Shown piece by piece: positions 1 to 10,644 of a DNA stretch of 64,000 nt; the first letter of the stretch is position 1; each line of letters starts with the position of its first letter. Position numbers and translations under genes: made by a program. A model generated the notes under the pieces. That model was not told the origin of the DNA. It made no database searches and was given only the letters and a program-made list of their open reading frames with translations. Source of the DNA: Histoplasma ohiense (lineage: Eukaryota; Ascomycota; Eurotiomycetes; Onygenales; Ajellomycetaceae); NCBI GenBank assembly GCA_017607445.1, contig JAEVHH010000002.1, forward strand, positions 1,054,001 to 1,118,000, written 5' to 3'.

Positions 1-703
1 CGTACCCCTTATCGCCCCTCCTACCCCTCCTCAGCTACAGCAGGACAAAGAAAGCATTGACGAACAGTTCTCTCGTGCTTTTGCGCTCCTCGATCAGCTA
101 TCAAGCGACACAGCAACCCTTAAGAGCGCGGAAGAAGCACGGACCGAGCGCCTTGATTCTGCGCTTCGTGAAGTGGAAAATGTGATTACAGATTTGAAGA
201 CATCCTCGCGGCGACGGGATGAGGAAACCCGGCGTATTGGGGAAGAGGTAAAAGGCTTGAAAGACAGCATACCCAGAGCCATCGATGGGGCAAAGGAAGG
301 AAATGAAAAACGACTCAAAGAGCTTGGTAATGAGCTCAGAAGTTTGAAAGTTCTTCTCGGGAATCGACTTAGCTCAGCATCCGGCAGTGTCTCGGTGACC
401 TCTTCTGCTCCACGGCCTGGTTCCACCACACCCCAGCTAAGTCAAGATACATCCGCAAATCGCCCCAGCGCGACGACTCCCTCATCACAAGCTGCCGCAT
501 CCACTCCTGTCCCCACTCCCGCACCACAGCATGTGCCAGCTCCCACGTCTAGGGAGAACTCCACCAGTCCATTTTCCCAGCTTGCAAAACCGGCAAGCAT
601 CCCTGCGTGGCAGATGGCTGCTTCCAATAAATCCAAGACTGCCACAGTGGAGAACGCAAGCTTCAGTACCGATGATCGAGAGACAAGTGCTCCTGCCAGC
701 TAA
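1..703 (+). CDS. PEX14: Peroxisomal membrane anchor protein Pex14, C-terminal part (5' end outside window)
   Basis: The open frame enters at base 2 and runs to a TAA at 701-703, giving about 233 C-terminal residues. Pex14 is the docking factor on the peroxisome membrane that receives the cargo-loaded import receptor Pex5. What is visible is the conserved linker beginning PLIAPPTPPQLQQDKESID, followed by a long charged coiled-coil segment (roughly codons 15-115) with the alternating E/K/R and L spacing typical of the Pex14 coiled coil. A Ser/Thr/Pro-rich low-complexity tail follows and ends near a SIPAWQMAA motif seen in fungal Pex14. The N-terminal Pex5/Pex19-binding domain and the membrane segment lie upstream of the window. 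No intron is evident in this part. The assignment rests on pattern recognition of the linker and tail. Confidence 0.85.
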   Translation, partial: VPLIAPPTPPQLQQDKESIDEQFSRAFALLDQLSSDTATLKSAEEARTERLDSALREVENVITDLKTSSRRRDEETRRIGEEVKGLKDSIPRAIDGAKEGNEKRLKELGNELRSLKVLLGNRLSSASGSVSVTSSAPRPGSTTPQLSQDTSANRPSATTPSSQAAASTPVPTPAPQHVPAPTSRENSTSPFSQLAKPASIPAWQMAASNKSKTATVENASFSTDDRETSAPAS

Positions 704-1094
704 ACGCGTTTCCCCCCTATATAATATAATATATCAATTTCGAGGCGAAAGTAATCGAGGGCTAAAAACGGTTTTCATAATTTTGCTCTGAGTGTCATTC
801 GGATTGAAGTATTCTTGACTGTAGTTTAAGGCCAATTCCTGTTAGTGGATCGAGCTTAGTTTGTACTATTGCATATACTACGCTTTTAACTTGCCATCTT
901 TTTAACTGCTTTCCCCTTTATTTCCACACATATATATATCGTAGTAATTTTTCGATCCTGACACCAAGCCCATTACTTTTGAAGAATCCAAGTGGCGGGT
1001 CTTGGCAAACCATCATCAAAATTCCGCTCCGAACTTCAACCTCAGGTGTCATCACCACAGTCAGATATACAAAGCCGGCACCATCACACCCATC
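704..1094. other. Intergenic spacer between PEX14 and the RS-rich gene
   Basis: This stretch holds the PEX14 3' UTR, with AT-rich runs near 715-735, and the promoter of the next gene. Frames that cross it are short and low in complexity. No other element is seen. Confidence 0.7.
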
Positions 1095-2622
1095 ATGGAC
1101 ACATCCAGACACCGTCGGGATGGATATCGGAGCTACAGGTCTCGATCGCCTTCTCGACCACACTCACACGCGATGTCGACGTCACACTCCCCACGTTCCC
1201 AGCATTCTCGACGCCGTGATCACTATCGTCATGCAAGCGATGAGAGAGATATACGGTCCCGTTCTGCAGAAAGAAGGAAAAAGGCGCATAGCAGGCGAGA
1301 ACATGAAAGACGGGCAGTGGCGGCGCCAGCCACACTCCCGTTTGATGCCAGGCCGCTTTCCAAACACGATCTGCAAGTGCTTGAGCCCATGTTCGCGTTG
1401 TATTTAGATATACAGAAGAATATCGACATAGCGGATCTGGATGAACGGGAAGTAAAAGGCAGGTGGAAGAGCTTTGTGGGAAAATGGTAAGGCGATTGGC
1501 TGCTCCCCCTTCCTTCATTTGGTTATACTTGTTCTTTATCTTATTTTCTCTGCTGGGGGGAAGTTAAAGAAAGCCTTTTGAAACCCAAGTTGATGCTGAC
1601 ATATCTGAGGAACCGTGGAGAACTCGCGGAGGGCTGGTACGACCCGAGCACTTTCCAAAAGGCACAGCAAGACAGCGCGGCCGGAAATTTCTGGCGTGGA
1701 CTTCGGGCTTCCCCAGATTACGGGGAACAGAACAAAAGAAGTGTTGGGAAGGAGACAAGCGAACCCCCGCGCGAACGCTCAACAAGTACTGCCATGTCTC
1801 TAGACCAAAGAACCAAAGACCCAAAAGAAGACGAAGATGAATACGAAGACGACGATGAGGAAGAGGAGTCATACGGCCCGAAGCTCCCCAGGCCTGACCC
1901 CTCACTTGCCATAGTCCGTTCAAGCTCCAGTAGTCACAGAGCAGATGAAAAATCCGGCCCGACAATCCCAACCCTCCAAGATCTACAACTTCAACGAGGT
2001 TCGTATTTTTAATTTCAAAATTTCGCCCCCATTCCCCCCTTTCTCTTCCACCTTTATATTATATAAATCCCTTCCTCCCCTCCAGCCGCAGATTATCCTA
2101 AAAAGTTTTTTTTTTTTTTCCACATAACCCACCCAAACTAACCCCACCCCAACCCCCCCCATACGAACAGAATCCCAAAAGCAATCCCAAACAACCGCCC
2201 TCATCACGCAGCGCAAGGAAACCTCCCTCGCGCGCGCCGCCCACAAGGCCCAAATACGCGCTGCAGAGGAAGAAATCGCTCCGCGCGCCGAGCCCTGCAC
2301 TCGCGAACGGCGCTTGGAGAAGAGGCGCGAAGCCGCCGCTGCCAACCGTGCTTTTGCAGAGTCGAAGACGGGCGGCGACGACGATGGTATAGTAAATGAT
2401 GACGAGCTGATGGGTGGCGGTGGCGGTGGAGATGACCTTGCATCGCTGAAGAAGCAGAGGGAGAAGGAGATGCGAAAGAAGAATGAGAGGGAGATTCGGC
2501 GGGAGGAAATGTTGAGGGCGCGGGCAGCGGAAAGGGAGGAAAGATTGAAGGCGTACCGGAAGAGGGAGGAAGAAACAATGAGTGTGCTGAGGGAGTTGGC
2601 GAAGCAAAGATTTGGCAGTTGA
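1095..2622 (+). CDS. RS-rich conserved fungal protein, SCI1/HEL117-like (function unknown)
   Basis: The model joins 1095..1486, 1610..1998 and 2171..2622, giving 410 residues. The ATG at 1095 opens an Arg/Ser-rich head (MDTSRHRRDGYRSYRSRSPSR) like those of splicing-associated proteins. The splice 1486/1610 restores the continuous motif SFVGKWNRGELAEGWYDP, and 1998/2171 restores LQLQRESQKQ, so both junctions fit in frame. An acidic stretch follows (near codons 200-215), then a segment with ELAPRAEPGTRER-type character (here IAPRAEPCTRERRLEKRR) and a highly charged C-terminal helix (KKQREKEMRKKNEREIRREE). This architecture matches a fungal family often labelled RNA helicase HEL117 and related to plant SCI1. 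No helicase motif is visible, so that label should not be read as a function. A nuclear, RNA-related role is inferred from the RS content alone. Confidence 0.75.
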
Positions 2623-3028
2623 GAGTTTTATCAAATAACATAAGCGGCAGAATATCAAAATGTTAGTTTATACCTATTTATCTTCTTTATTAAGTTATTA
2701 AGCTATTATTAATTGATATCCAACTAAGTAATAAGTCCCCTATTCTATTCCCTGAATGCCATTACGCCGAAGATCGAACCTCAGACCCTGCGCTGGGAAT
2801 GCAATATGTATATATACAGATACAGTCATAAAGCTCAAAGGTAACATCAAGTCATCATTGCTAAAGTTTAAAAGGCTCCGGCTTTCTTTTTTTTCCAATC
2901 ATTTGATCATCTCGAATTTCGCTCTCTAGTATGATCAGATGCGGTAGGGTTAGCAAATATACTGCTAAGGTCGAATATATCCCGAGGTGTGAAGTGTGTG
3001 ATGGGGTACTAGTACTATCTACCTTCAA
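2623..3028. other. AT-rich spacer between convergent gene ends
   Basis: This holds the 3' ends of the RS-rich gene (plus) and the ABC transporter gene (minus). Near 2770-2790 the minus strand contains GGTTCGATC, which resembles a tRNA box B, but no box A or cloverleaf could be drawn around it. Confidence 0.6.
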
Positions 3029-6000
3029 TCAAGACGATGATCCAGTATCGCGAATGCTAGCCTTGGCCGTTCCCCGCTTGCGATTCTCACTGTTGCTCCA
3101 GTTATGGTAACGCCGGCGACGACGCTGATTAGACGTTGTCGATTGGCCTTTGCGCGGAATGGACGGCGCTGCAGTCTCCAAATCAATGAAAGGTGTATTT
3201 TCGTCGACGTTTTGACTTTTGGTTGTTGGTTCACTTTTGGTCATTTCCCGACGTCGTTGAGCATATTTTGGCAGCACAACCGCGGAATCTGATACAACAT
3301 CAGTGGTTCCCTGCCAAACACCTCCCTGCACCAATTCAGCATCACCATTATGCATAGAAGGCTGCCTTGACATCGTTTTCATTCTTGGGGATAATAACTT
3401 GGCTTTTTGGTCTCCTTTCTCCATCGAGGAGAGCTCAGGAGAGGGGCTCTTTCTAGCTAGCGCCGGTGCATTCTCTTTAGAACTGCTGAGAAGATCGGCG
3501 TCACCACTAGCTTCCTCTGCAATGTTGCTTGAAAACCGACAAGTTACCTCGTTAGAAAAGTTATGGTTGATGTTTGCTGGCTGAGTAAATGTTACTGGCG
3601 GAATTATAGCATCAGAGGCTTTATAAGTTCGGGGAACAAACTCAGGAGCGTCTGGCTTCCAACCTTTTTTCGAGGTGGGATTTCTTGCGGAAACATCACC
3701 TGCGCAGTTGGGGCTAGTTTGCCTCAAATGTCCAAGGGCTCCCTCGTGAATGATGCCTATATGCTGATCGGCACTGTGTCCGCTGCTTGCTGTGCCTTCT
3801 GGTGAGATAGTAGCAGGATCAGAATCGTTCCTAAATAGTGGGTTTTCTCCATTATCCATGGTATCATTTGGAAATCTGGCCCGATGATGTCCAGGAATAT
3901 CGAATCCTCCTTGGAAAGCGCAGAGTCGGTAATAGTGACCCTTCCTGTTCAATAGATCCCTGTGGTTTCCTTCCTCGACGATTTTGCCACCTTCAACAAC
4001 CATAATTTTGTCCGCGTGAATGACAGAAGAGAGGCGATGTCTAGGGGTATTAGGGTTAGTTAAGTTGTAATACACACTAGCAGTCCATCGGACACAGTAG
4101 AACTTACGCGACTATAAAAGTTGTTCGTCCTTTCCTAAGGCGATTTAAACTTCCCTGAACATGAGCTTCGGTTTCGCTGTCCATGCTGCTGGTGGCTTCG
4201 TCCAAAAGCACAATTATTGGATTTTTGATGATCGCGCGAGCAATTGCAACGCGCTGAAGCTCACCGCCTGAGAGCTTTTGGCCGCGTTCACCCACCATGG
4301 TGTTATAAGCGTCGGTGAAGGTTAAAATCCGATCATGAAGAGCCACAGCTTTGCAGGCTTCAATTATTTCTTCGTCAGTAGCGCTAAGCCTCGCGTATCG
4401 GATATTGGCCATTATGGTGTCGTCGAAGAGAGCAGGGTGCTGGGGGACGACGCCAATATTTGCACGGAGGCTTTCGAGTGTGACTTGAGATATATCTTGT
4501 CCGTCGATTCTCACAGTACCTGAAGTCGGGTCGTAAAAGCGATTTAGCATTTGTAAAATTGTCGTTTTACCACCTCCAGTCTGCCCGACCAGTGCTACGG
4601 TCTGTCCGGCCTTGACTTTGAAGTTCACATTGTTGAGAACCTCTCGTTTGCCATCATACGAAAATGTCACATCAGTGAATTCAATATCACCACTGGCAAG
4701 ATGACGCATGGGTTTTGCGTCCACATGATTAGTGATAGTTGGTTTCTGCCTCAATAACTCTAAGAACCCTTCCATGTCGATCATATCCATGGCAAGGCTG
4801 CCAAACCCGGCTGCGATGAGCTGAAGAGGACCAGTCAGCTGCGCCCAGTAGCTAAGCAACATAATGAAGTGTCCGATGGGTTTGGTCCCTTTAATAACTT
4901 GGTGGACTGCCATAAAACAGGCAATCATCAGTCCTAGAAGCAAAAACAGGGATTGAACGGACTCTTCCATATGGACCCAAAGCAGATACCCACGCCGGGA
5001 AACCAGCTGGTCTTTAATGCATGAGGCGTATCTCGATTCTTCGTAGGATATACGATTGAAATATGAGACTGTGTACCAGTTTGCCGTGGTCTCACACATA
5101 TGAGCAACCTCCTTTGACTTATTGTCAACGAATTGGCGACGCCTCTTTGCCTGCGTATTTATTATTTTGCCGGATGACCACATAAACAACACAGCGATAG
5201 CCGCGATGTCCAAAGCCATATATGCATCGAATATGTAATACAAAACACTGACAGCTAATGCAAGGTCAATCACCATAGGCCCGATAACAAAACAAAGCAT
5301 GTGGACCATGTTATTGACACCTTGGCCTCGGAAGACTGATTGCCACAGATTCGCACAGCTTTTACTGTCATGGTAGTCGCTCGACAGGGCCATGATTTGG
5401 TTGTATGCCGCTGAACTCAGGTTCGTGTATGAGTAGTCCTCCAGCGGTACCCAAAGGAACTTCGTAATCGCAGACAGACCGCAGCTAGAATCAAAAAGCC
5501 GGAGGGCAATGAAAAAGGAAATTTCTCTCCAGGGAAAAGTTCCTACGAGAACGTTAGCAATCTGAAATCCGGGTAAGTAAAAGTTTCCTTGCATACCGTC
5601 ATTCTTGCTGAGGATGTTGGTAATCAGCCCTATCTGAAGAGGGATGACGATATTCATGATGCGTTGGAATACCAGACAGATGCCAATACACAAATATAAG
5701 AGTTGAAGCTTTGGCTTTCCCGAAGGCCAGTAGAATGGAACAATAGCCTATATCATGGTTAGCCAGATAAGACGCAGTTTCGCGAATGTTGGCGATTAGT
5801 TCGGATTCTCCAAAACAGAATTGTGTCAGCATACCCGTAAATTTTTCATAAAATCCCACAAATTCAACTCTCTCGGTTTCGATTCCTCCTCGCCTTCTTT
5901 ATTCAATTCAGGATCCGATTTAGAAACGTGGGGTTCAGCTGTTGAATTACTCCGAGAGTTGCATGAACCATAAGCGTTTTCGGCGCCATCTCCTTGAAAC

Positions 6001-6787
6001 CTATTTACAGAGTCCCGTAGTAGCGGAGTGTTCTCTTCATCGTCGCCAACTTTCTTGGTCATACACAGGCGAGAACCGAAAATAGTACAGGGGAGGAGGA
6101 AGAGAACACACAGTCGAATAGCCTGGGATATCGTTGTGATGACGGATAACTTCGTTCGAGCGTGGTCAAGTCGAAGGGAGAGCGAAAGCAGCGCAAGTTC
6201 GCATAGAAAATAGAGGATCCAGCACCCGTAAAGAGGATAGCCCGGAGGAGATTGAGCATCGATATACGCCAAGATAGTACTGAACCAAAGAAGCGAGGAA
6301 GCCAATGCAAAGATCTGCCCGTTAATAGAGTTAGTTGCAACATTTTCATCTATCCGAGATATCGTCAAAGTACAAAGTACACTCACGATGGAGTCCTGCG
6401 GCGGGGAGGCAACTGCCTTGGAAATTGCAGCGGATATCAATGCCATTGAATCGCCAACCTACACGTAGGAAAAAATCCATATTAGTAGTTTTCCTCGCCA
6501 TATACACTTTCGTTTTTAACCTGGAAACAAAGCCATTTCTAAATCAAAGGCACAACTGAGTATTCCACTTCAACACTTACATAAGTTGCCAATACAAGGA
6601 GCATAATACAGCCAAGCGTAAGTCTTAAACCTTTTGGCTGTTGAGCAGACGGCTTCCTCTTTAGAGGGGACGGTATGCTTTTCACAAAGCAAGCAACAAA
6701 GTAATATGTCGCAGCGATTATGGGGAAGAAAGAGTGCAGAAACTTCACGACCTGCAATTCAAGTCCGCGATCCATTTTCAGCTCCAT
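3029..6787 (-). CDS. Half-size ABC transporter, Hmt1 (vacuolar heavy-metal tolerance) type
   Basis: The model is complement(join(3029..4040,4108..5542,5597..5747,5835..6314,6387..6458,6581..6787)), 1118 residues. The first in-frame ATG is at 6787. About five hydrophobic segments in the first 200 residues form the extra N-terminal domain typical of Hmt1-type exporters. A six-helix ABC domain follows, then a nucleotide-binding domain with Walker A GQTGGGKT (about residue 617), signature LSGGE (about 728), Walker B IIVLLDEAT (about 745) and the switch His in FIVAHRLSS. The last splice restores that motif. Relatives export conjugated metals or peptides into the vacuole; the substrate here is inferred. 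Unusual is a hydrophilic tail of roughly 290 residues after the ATPase domain, rich in Ser, Pro and charge and ending in a basic patch (NQRRRRRYHNW). The introns at 5543-5596 (54 nt) and 6315-6386 (72 nt) are multiples of three without stops, so a retained-intron form would stay in frame. Confidence 0.85.
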
Positions 6788-6882
6788 CGTGGTAGATGAG
6801 CAGTTGTGATTGGGGACGTAAATCTCAAGGGAAAGCCGCTGCGTTGGGGAATGCTGAGCCACGAGAAGGTAATGGCGTTAAC

Positions 6883-6906
6883 CACCTGGGCACCTGGGCA
6901 CCTGGG
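6883..6906. repeat. Tandem repeat, 3 x CACCTGGG
   Basis: Three perfect 8-base copies lie about 100 bases upstream of the ABC transporter ATG. They could be a slippage product or a cluster of protein-binding sites containing the E-box-like core CACCTG. Confidence 0.85.
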
Positions 6907-8834
6907 CAAGCGAATTACGCCGTCACAAGAGGTCATAGGCAAGACAAAAGCGTATGATAGACGAAACCTCCACTAAGCAATGAAGAGCAGCAGTAGAAGT
7001 GCCTCGAAGATGGGAGTCAGAAACCACACCGTGCTGGAGGAGCAGAAGGGGAAGACTTTTGTTTATCCGCAAACGGTGGGGAAATGGAAAGGACAGAGAT
7101 CTATAATATCAAACTCCGCCGGCTGGAGGGAATGAGAGAAGGTGCAGGACAGACACACGGAAGCAATAACACGCCAGGTTGCATAGAAGGGAAGACCAGT
7201 ACATCGGCTGCCGGGGGAACAACAGGCAACTCGCAGTTCCTTCTGCAGACCCCCGAAAAGAACTAACTGCCTGGGGGGGAAATAAGGAGAGGTGCAAGCA
7301 AAAGCGCAAAAGGCCAAAAAAGTACAGAAAGGGGGTTATATTTCTTCTTGTGCGTGAGCTGTTCCGTTGTTCCTTCGTCTCTTATTAAAACAAGTAACGA
7401 AGCAATTGCAGAAAGCCGATAGAAACGAACAGACAGTCGATTCTTCCACCAAGTAGAAAGAGGAAAGAAAAGAAAAATAAAGGAAGGAATTAAGAAATAA
7501 GCCCACAGCAAAAGAGAGCGGGGAAAAGGGAAAACTGGGAAAAGAGATAAATGAACGAGCCGAAAAAGAAAAAGGGCACAAAACGAAGGGAAACAAACAC
7601 CTGTGCCAACTTGGAGAATGCGAGACAGGCCAATAAAAGGGGTACTCGAGGAGGACAAATCAACAACCTCACTGCAAGTTCGCAAGCTCGTCCGCCTAAC
7701 TATAAAGCATGAAAATGGAGACTCCTCCAAGGGAGCTAGCTCCCTTTTCTCACGACTGCAGGGAGTGAAAATGTGAGCCGGTAAATGTCGAGGGAAAAAG
7801 ACCTGATGCCCAGCTAAAATGTTCCAAAACGAACGAGAGAGCAGTCCAGCAGAATATAAAATAAAAAGAAGAAGATAGATAGGGTGGAATGCCCGGAAAA
7901 CAAAAGGCGGCCTTTCTGAGAGGATGCAAATGGAAAGGGGATTCAAGATAATGAATGATGGCCGGCCCCCGTCTGCTTCCACACAAGAACGCTGCGAATA
8001 GGGCAAAAAGAGAACGAACAGAAATCCAACGGCCCAGAACAAATGTAACCAGCAATTCTGAGCGTCATAGGAGAAAAGAGCCTCTGGGAACGACAGAACA
8101 AGGCGAGCGCATCTACAAACGTCGAACAAAAATGATGTTATAATAATGGAGCCCACATAAGGCTCCTCCTGTCTTTCAGCTGACTTTGGGCAGGTAAGGA
8201 TTTTTTTTTTTTCTCTTTTTAAGTTCAATGAATGGACAACTGGCAGCGAGCGTCAGGTTAGACCAGGAGGGAAGAAAAGAGAACAAGACAGACCGCCACA
8301 TAAAAGTAAACGGGATATTCGGGTTAGACGGGGGATATACGTGTCATTCAGGCCAATTGATGTGGACGTTGATACCTAGTAGTCGTGTACGGCGTGATTA
8401 AGCGGCCGTCAAATAATGCTCTATGGTGTTTCTGGTCAACTGCTGCAAGTCCTCCTTCATTGACCAAGATAGGTAACTCTGAAGCACAGATGGGCGTATT
8501 TTACCATTGAGAAGCTCCAAGCTGGTTGTCCAGCAGAAGATGAGGAGCTATTTTTACGGCCAGTTTTCCATTTTCCCAGGACCAATTGATTGCTAGGCAG
8601 GAGAGGAGAATATAATAGTAGACAAAACACCCGAGATCCCAGGACCAAAAAGAAGAGATCCTCGAGGAAAGGCGAAAAGAACCCAAGTGAGGAGGAGACG
8701 GACCCAGGTAGGGGAGAATCGAGATTGTTTGTGTCGCAGAAGGAGAAAACAATAAATAACGGGTAGAGTTAATTAACATCCCTGGTTGGGCTAAGACAGC
8801 ACTGCTGGGCGTAGGAAGTAGACTGGCCGAAAAT

Positions 8835-8895
8835 AATAACCAGGTTGGGCTCCTGGGATTAGCAGGCTCTTAACTCGCTGCGCTAGTTAGGGATC
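8835..8895 (-). other. tRNA-like remnant (degenerate Pol III promoter boxes)
   Basis: Read on the minus strand, TAGCGCAGCGAG matches the box A consensus with one mismatch and is followed by TTAAGAGC, as in many tRNA D-arms. Next comes CTGCTAATC, which resembles a tRNA-Ser(GCT) anticodon loop. The expected box B about 40 bases on is only GGTTATTATT, and no acceptor stem closes. It may be a decayed tRNA or a fragment of a tRNA-derived SINE. It is not called as a functional tRNA. Confidence 0.3.
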
Positions 8896-9474
8896 CAGAA
8901 CTCGATAAGATGATGAAAATAAGCACACGGTACGACGAAAGGATTCAGCAGCGTCTCCTCCACCACATCCGGACGCGGAGAGGCATGCCCAATTACTGGG
9001 GCGGGAGAAGCAAGCAGACAGACGGGTTTAAGATGGATTCAGGCTGAGGAAAAAAGGGTGAGAGAGGGCTCTCGGTTAGATTGTAAGTGGCCTGCCTCTA
9101 CGCGTACACAGAGCGAGGGGTATATAATGCACCGATATATGTACTGTACATGTACATACATGTACGTCAACGCCCAATGAAACATGGCAAAGAGACTCTC
9201 TACGGACTATGTCTGAATACCTGATCATCGACATGTTATTGTTGTAATTATTCCTTTGACCTTTGATATTGTCCTGCGTAAGCAATTCAGCTGTACTCCG
9301 TAGTTAAAGTTAGTTAACGAACTTATAATGATTCCTCCAGGGACCAACCCGTGGCCCTAGCAATTGAACGCCCCAGTGTATATAAATAGTCAGCCGTGTC
9401 GATTATGAGGTAATGGGCCGCGCATAACTAAATGACGCCTGGAACAACCTGCCTGATCGCCAAGGAAACAAAAT

Positions 9475-9498
9475 AAAAAAAAAAAAAAAAAAAAAAAA
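9475..9498. repeat. Poly(A) run of 24
   Basis: An uninterrupted A homopolymer in intergenic DNA. It could be a simple microsatellite or the tail of an old retroposed sequence; no target-site duplication was recognised. Confidence 0.9.
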
Positions 9499-10644
9499 GC
9501 GGTTGAAATCTCCATTAGCTATTGCAGAAACCAGAAAATCAATAGTACATGCAGCTAGTCTCAGCATGCATGCTGGGAAATGTCACCTCAAACCTTGAGC
9601 GGGTAGCTGACGATCCCCCAGTAACGGTACTCCGTAGTGCTCTTCATGCTACATACATAGCTAATGTATTTGCTGGAGCTCTAAGGGCCGTGTCAGTCCC
9701 CTGGGCTGGTAGTCAGGCAAGGCAATCAGACAAGCTTGACGACGAGGATACTGCTGGTCTACCCTGTGCGAACATACCCAGTATCTCCCTTTTGTTGCCA
9801 TGAAAAGGACGTGAGAAAGCAGCGTTCTTGTATGAGGGCAGCGACACCTGCTCTCGCAAGGACCCGAGGTTCTATTGATGTTCGTTAGCAAACAGTTACA
9901 CCATGCTTCTACATGGTTGCAGGTATGACCATGTCAAAAAATCACCGAAGTTAACCAATCTGCTTCGGCGCAGTGGCTCTTGAGGTTTTAAACGGGCCGC
10001 GCCAAAGCATGAAATTGGATTCATTGCTATTGTGCTGCAGTCAGTACTCGCACGGGGTCTTTGATATCGTCGTCGGTATCGCCGTGCGTTGCGTTCTCGA
10101 AATCGAGCAAAACAACAATTGGAGCTGGGGGGATAAATAAATAAATAAATCGCCAAGCTTTCCGACCTGCTACACAGGTATAGCCCTAGAGTCTTGAGAA
10201 TAGACAAGGAAAAGAGAGCTGAAGAATGAGTATAATAAATTGTGGATGCTTTATATTTACCTTTTCTGAAAATCCTCCCGTTTCTAAAAAAAAAAACCCG
10301 CGGATAATGCATGTTGATACCTCGACGAGGAAAAAAAATTAAATAAAAAATATATAGTCATAACTCCAACCAATCTTCCAAGCACAAGACGATGCAGCCT
10401 AAATACCGCACTTTGATCTCTGTGATAATGGCACAGGATTTTGGGATTCCTCCCGCAAACGCACCCAGCAGTGTAACAGAGGTGTGGGTGGCTCCGAAGT
10501 CCCCCATTGATCAGCTGGCCACAAGAAACCAGATGATGCCCAACTGTCCTCTTATTTTATCGGCGGAGATAAGTATTTGGCCCTATACTTACTGTTGATG
10601 GGCTCATCAACATTCAGTAGCGTGGGTGGCAGAAACACCTCCCC

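Larger units (their letters stand above)
6788..10644. other. 3.9 kb gene-free spacer upstream of the ABC transporter
   Basis: No protein-coding gene could be supported here. The spacer holds three perfect copies of CACCTGGG at 6883-6906, a strongly purine-rich plus strand from about 7080 to 8220, a tRNA-like remnant near 8835-8895, a run of 24 A at 9475-9498, and short ATAA repeats near 10134-10150. The length is unusual for this window. It could contain a long promoter or 5' UTR of the ABC gene, or a noncoding transcript. Confidence 0.55.

Noticed and set aside
2760..2810. Box B-like GGTTCGATC on the minus strand
   Set aside because: No box A at the right distance and no cloverleaf; not called as a tRNA.
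7263..8228. 322-codon minus-strand open frame
   Set aside because: Its composition follows the pyrimidine bias of the strand, it has no domain or intron signal, and adjacent frames are open as well. It is treated as noncoding.
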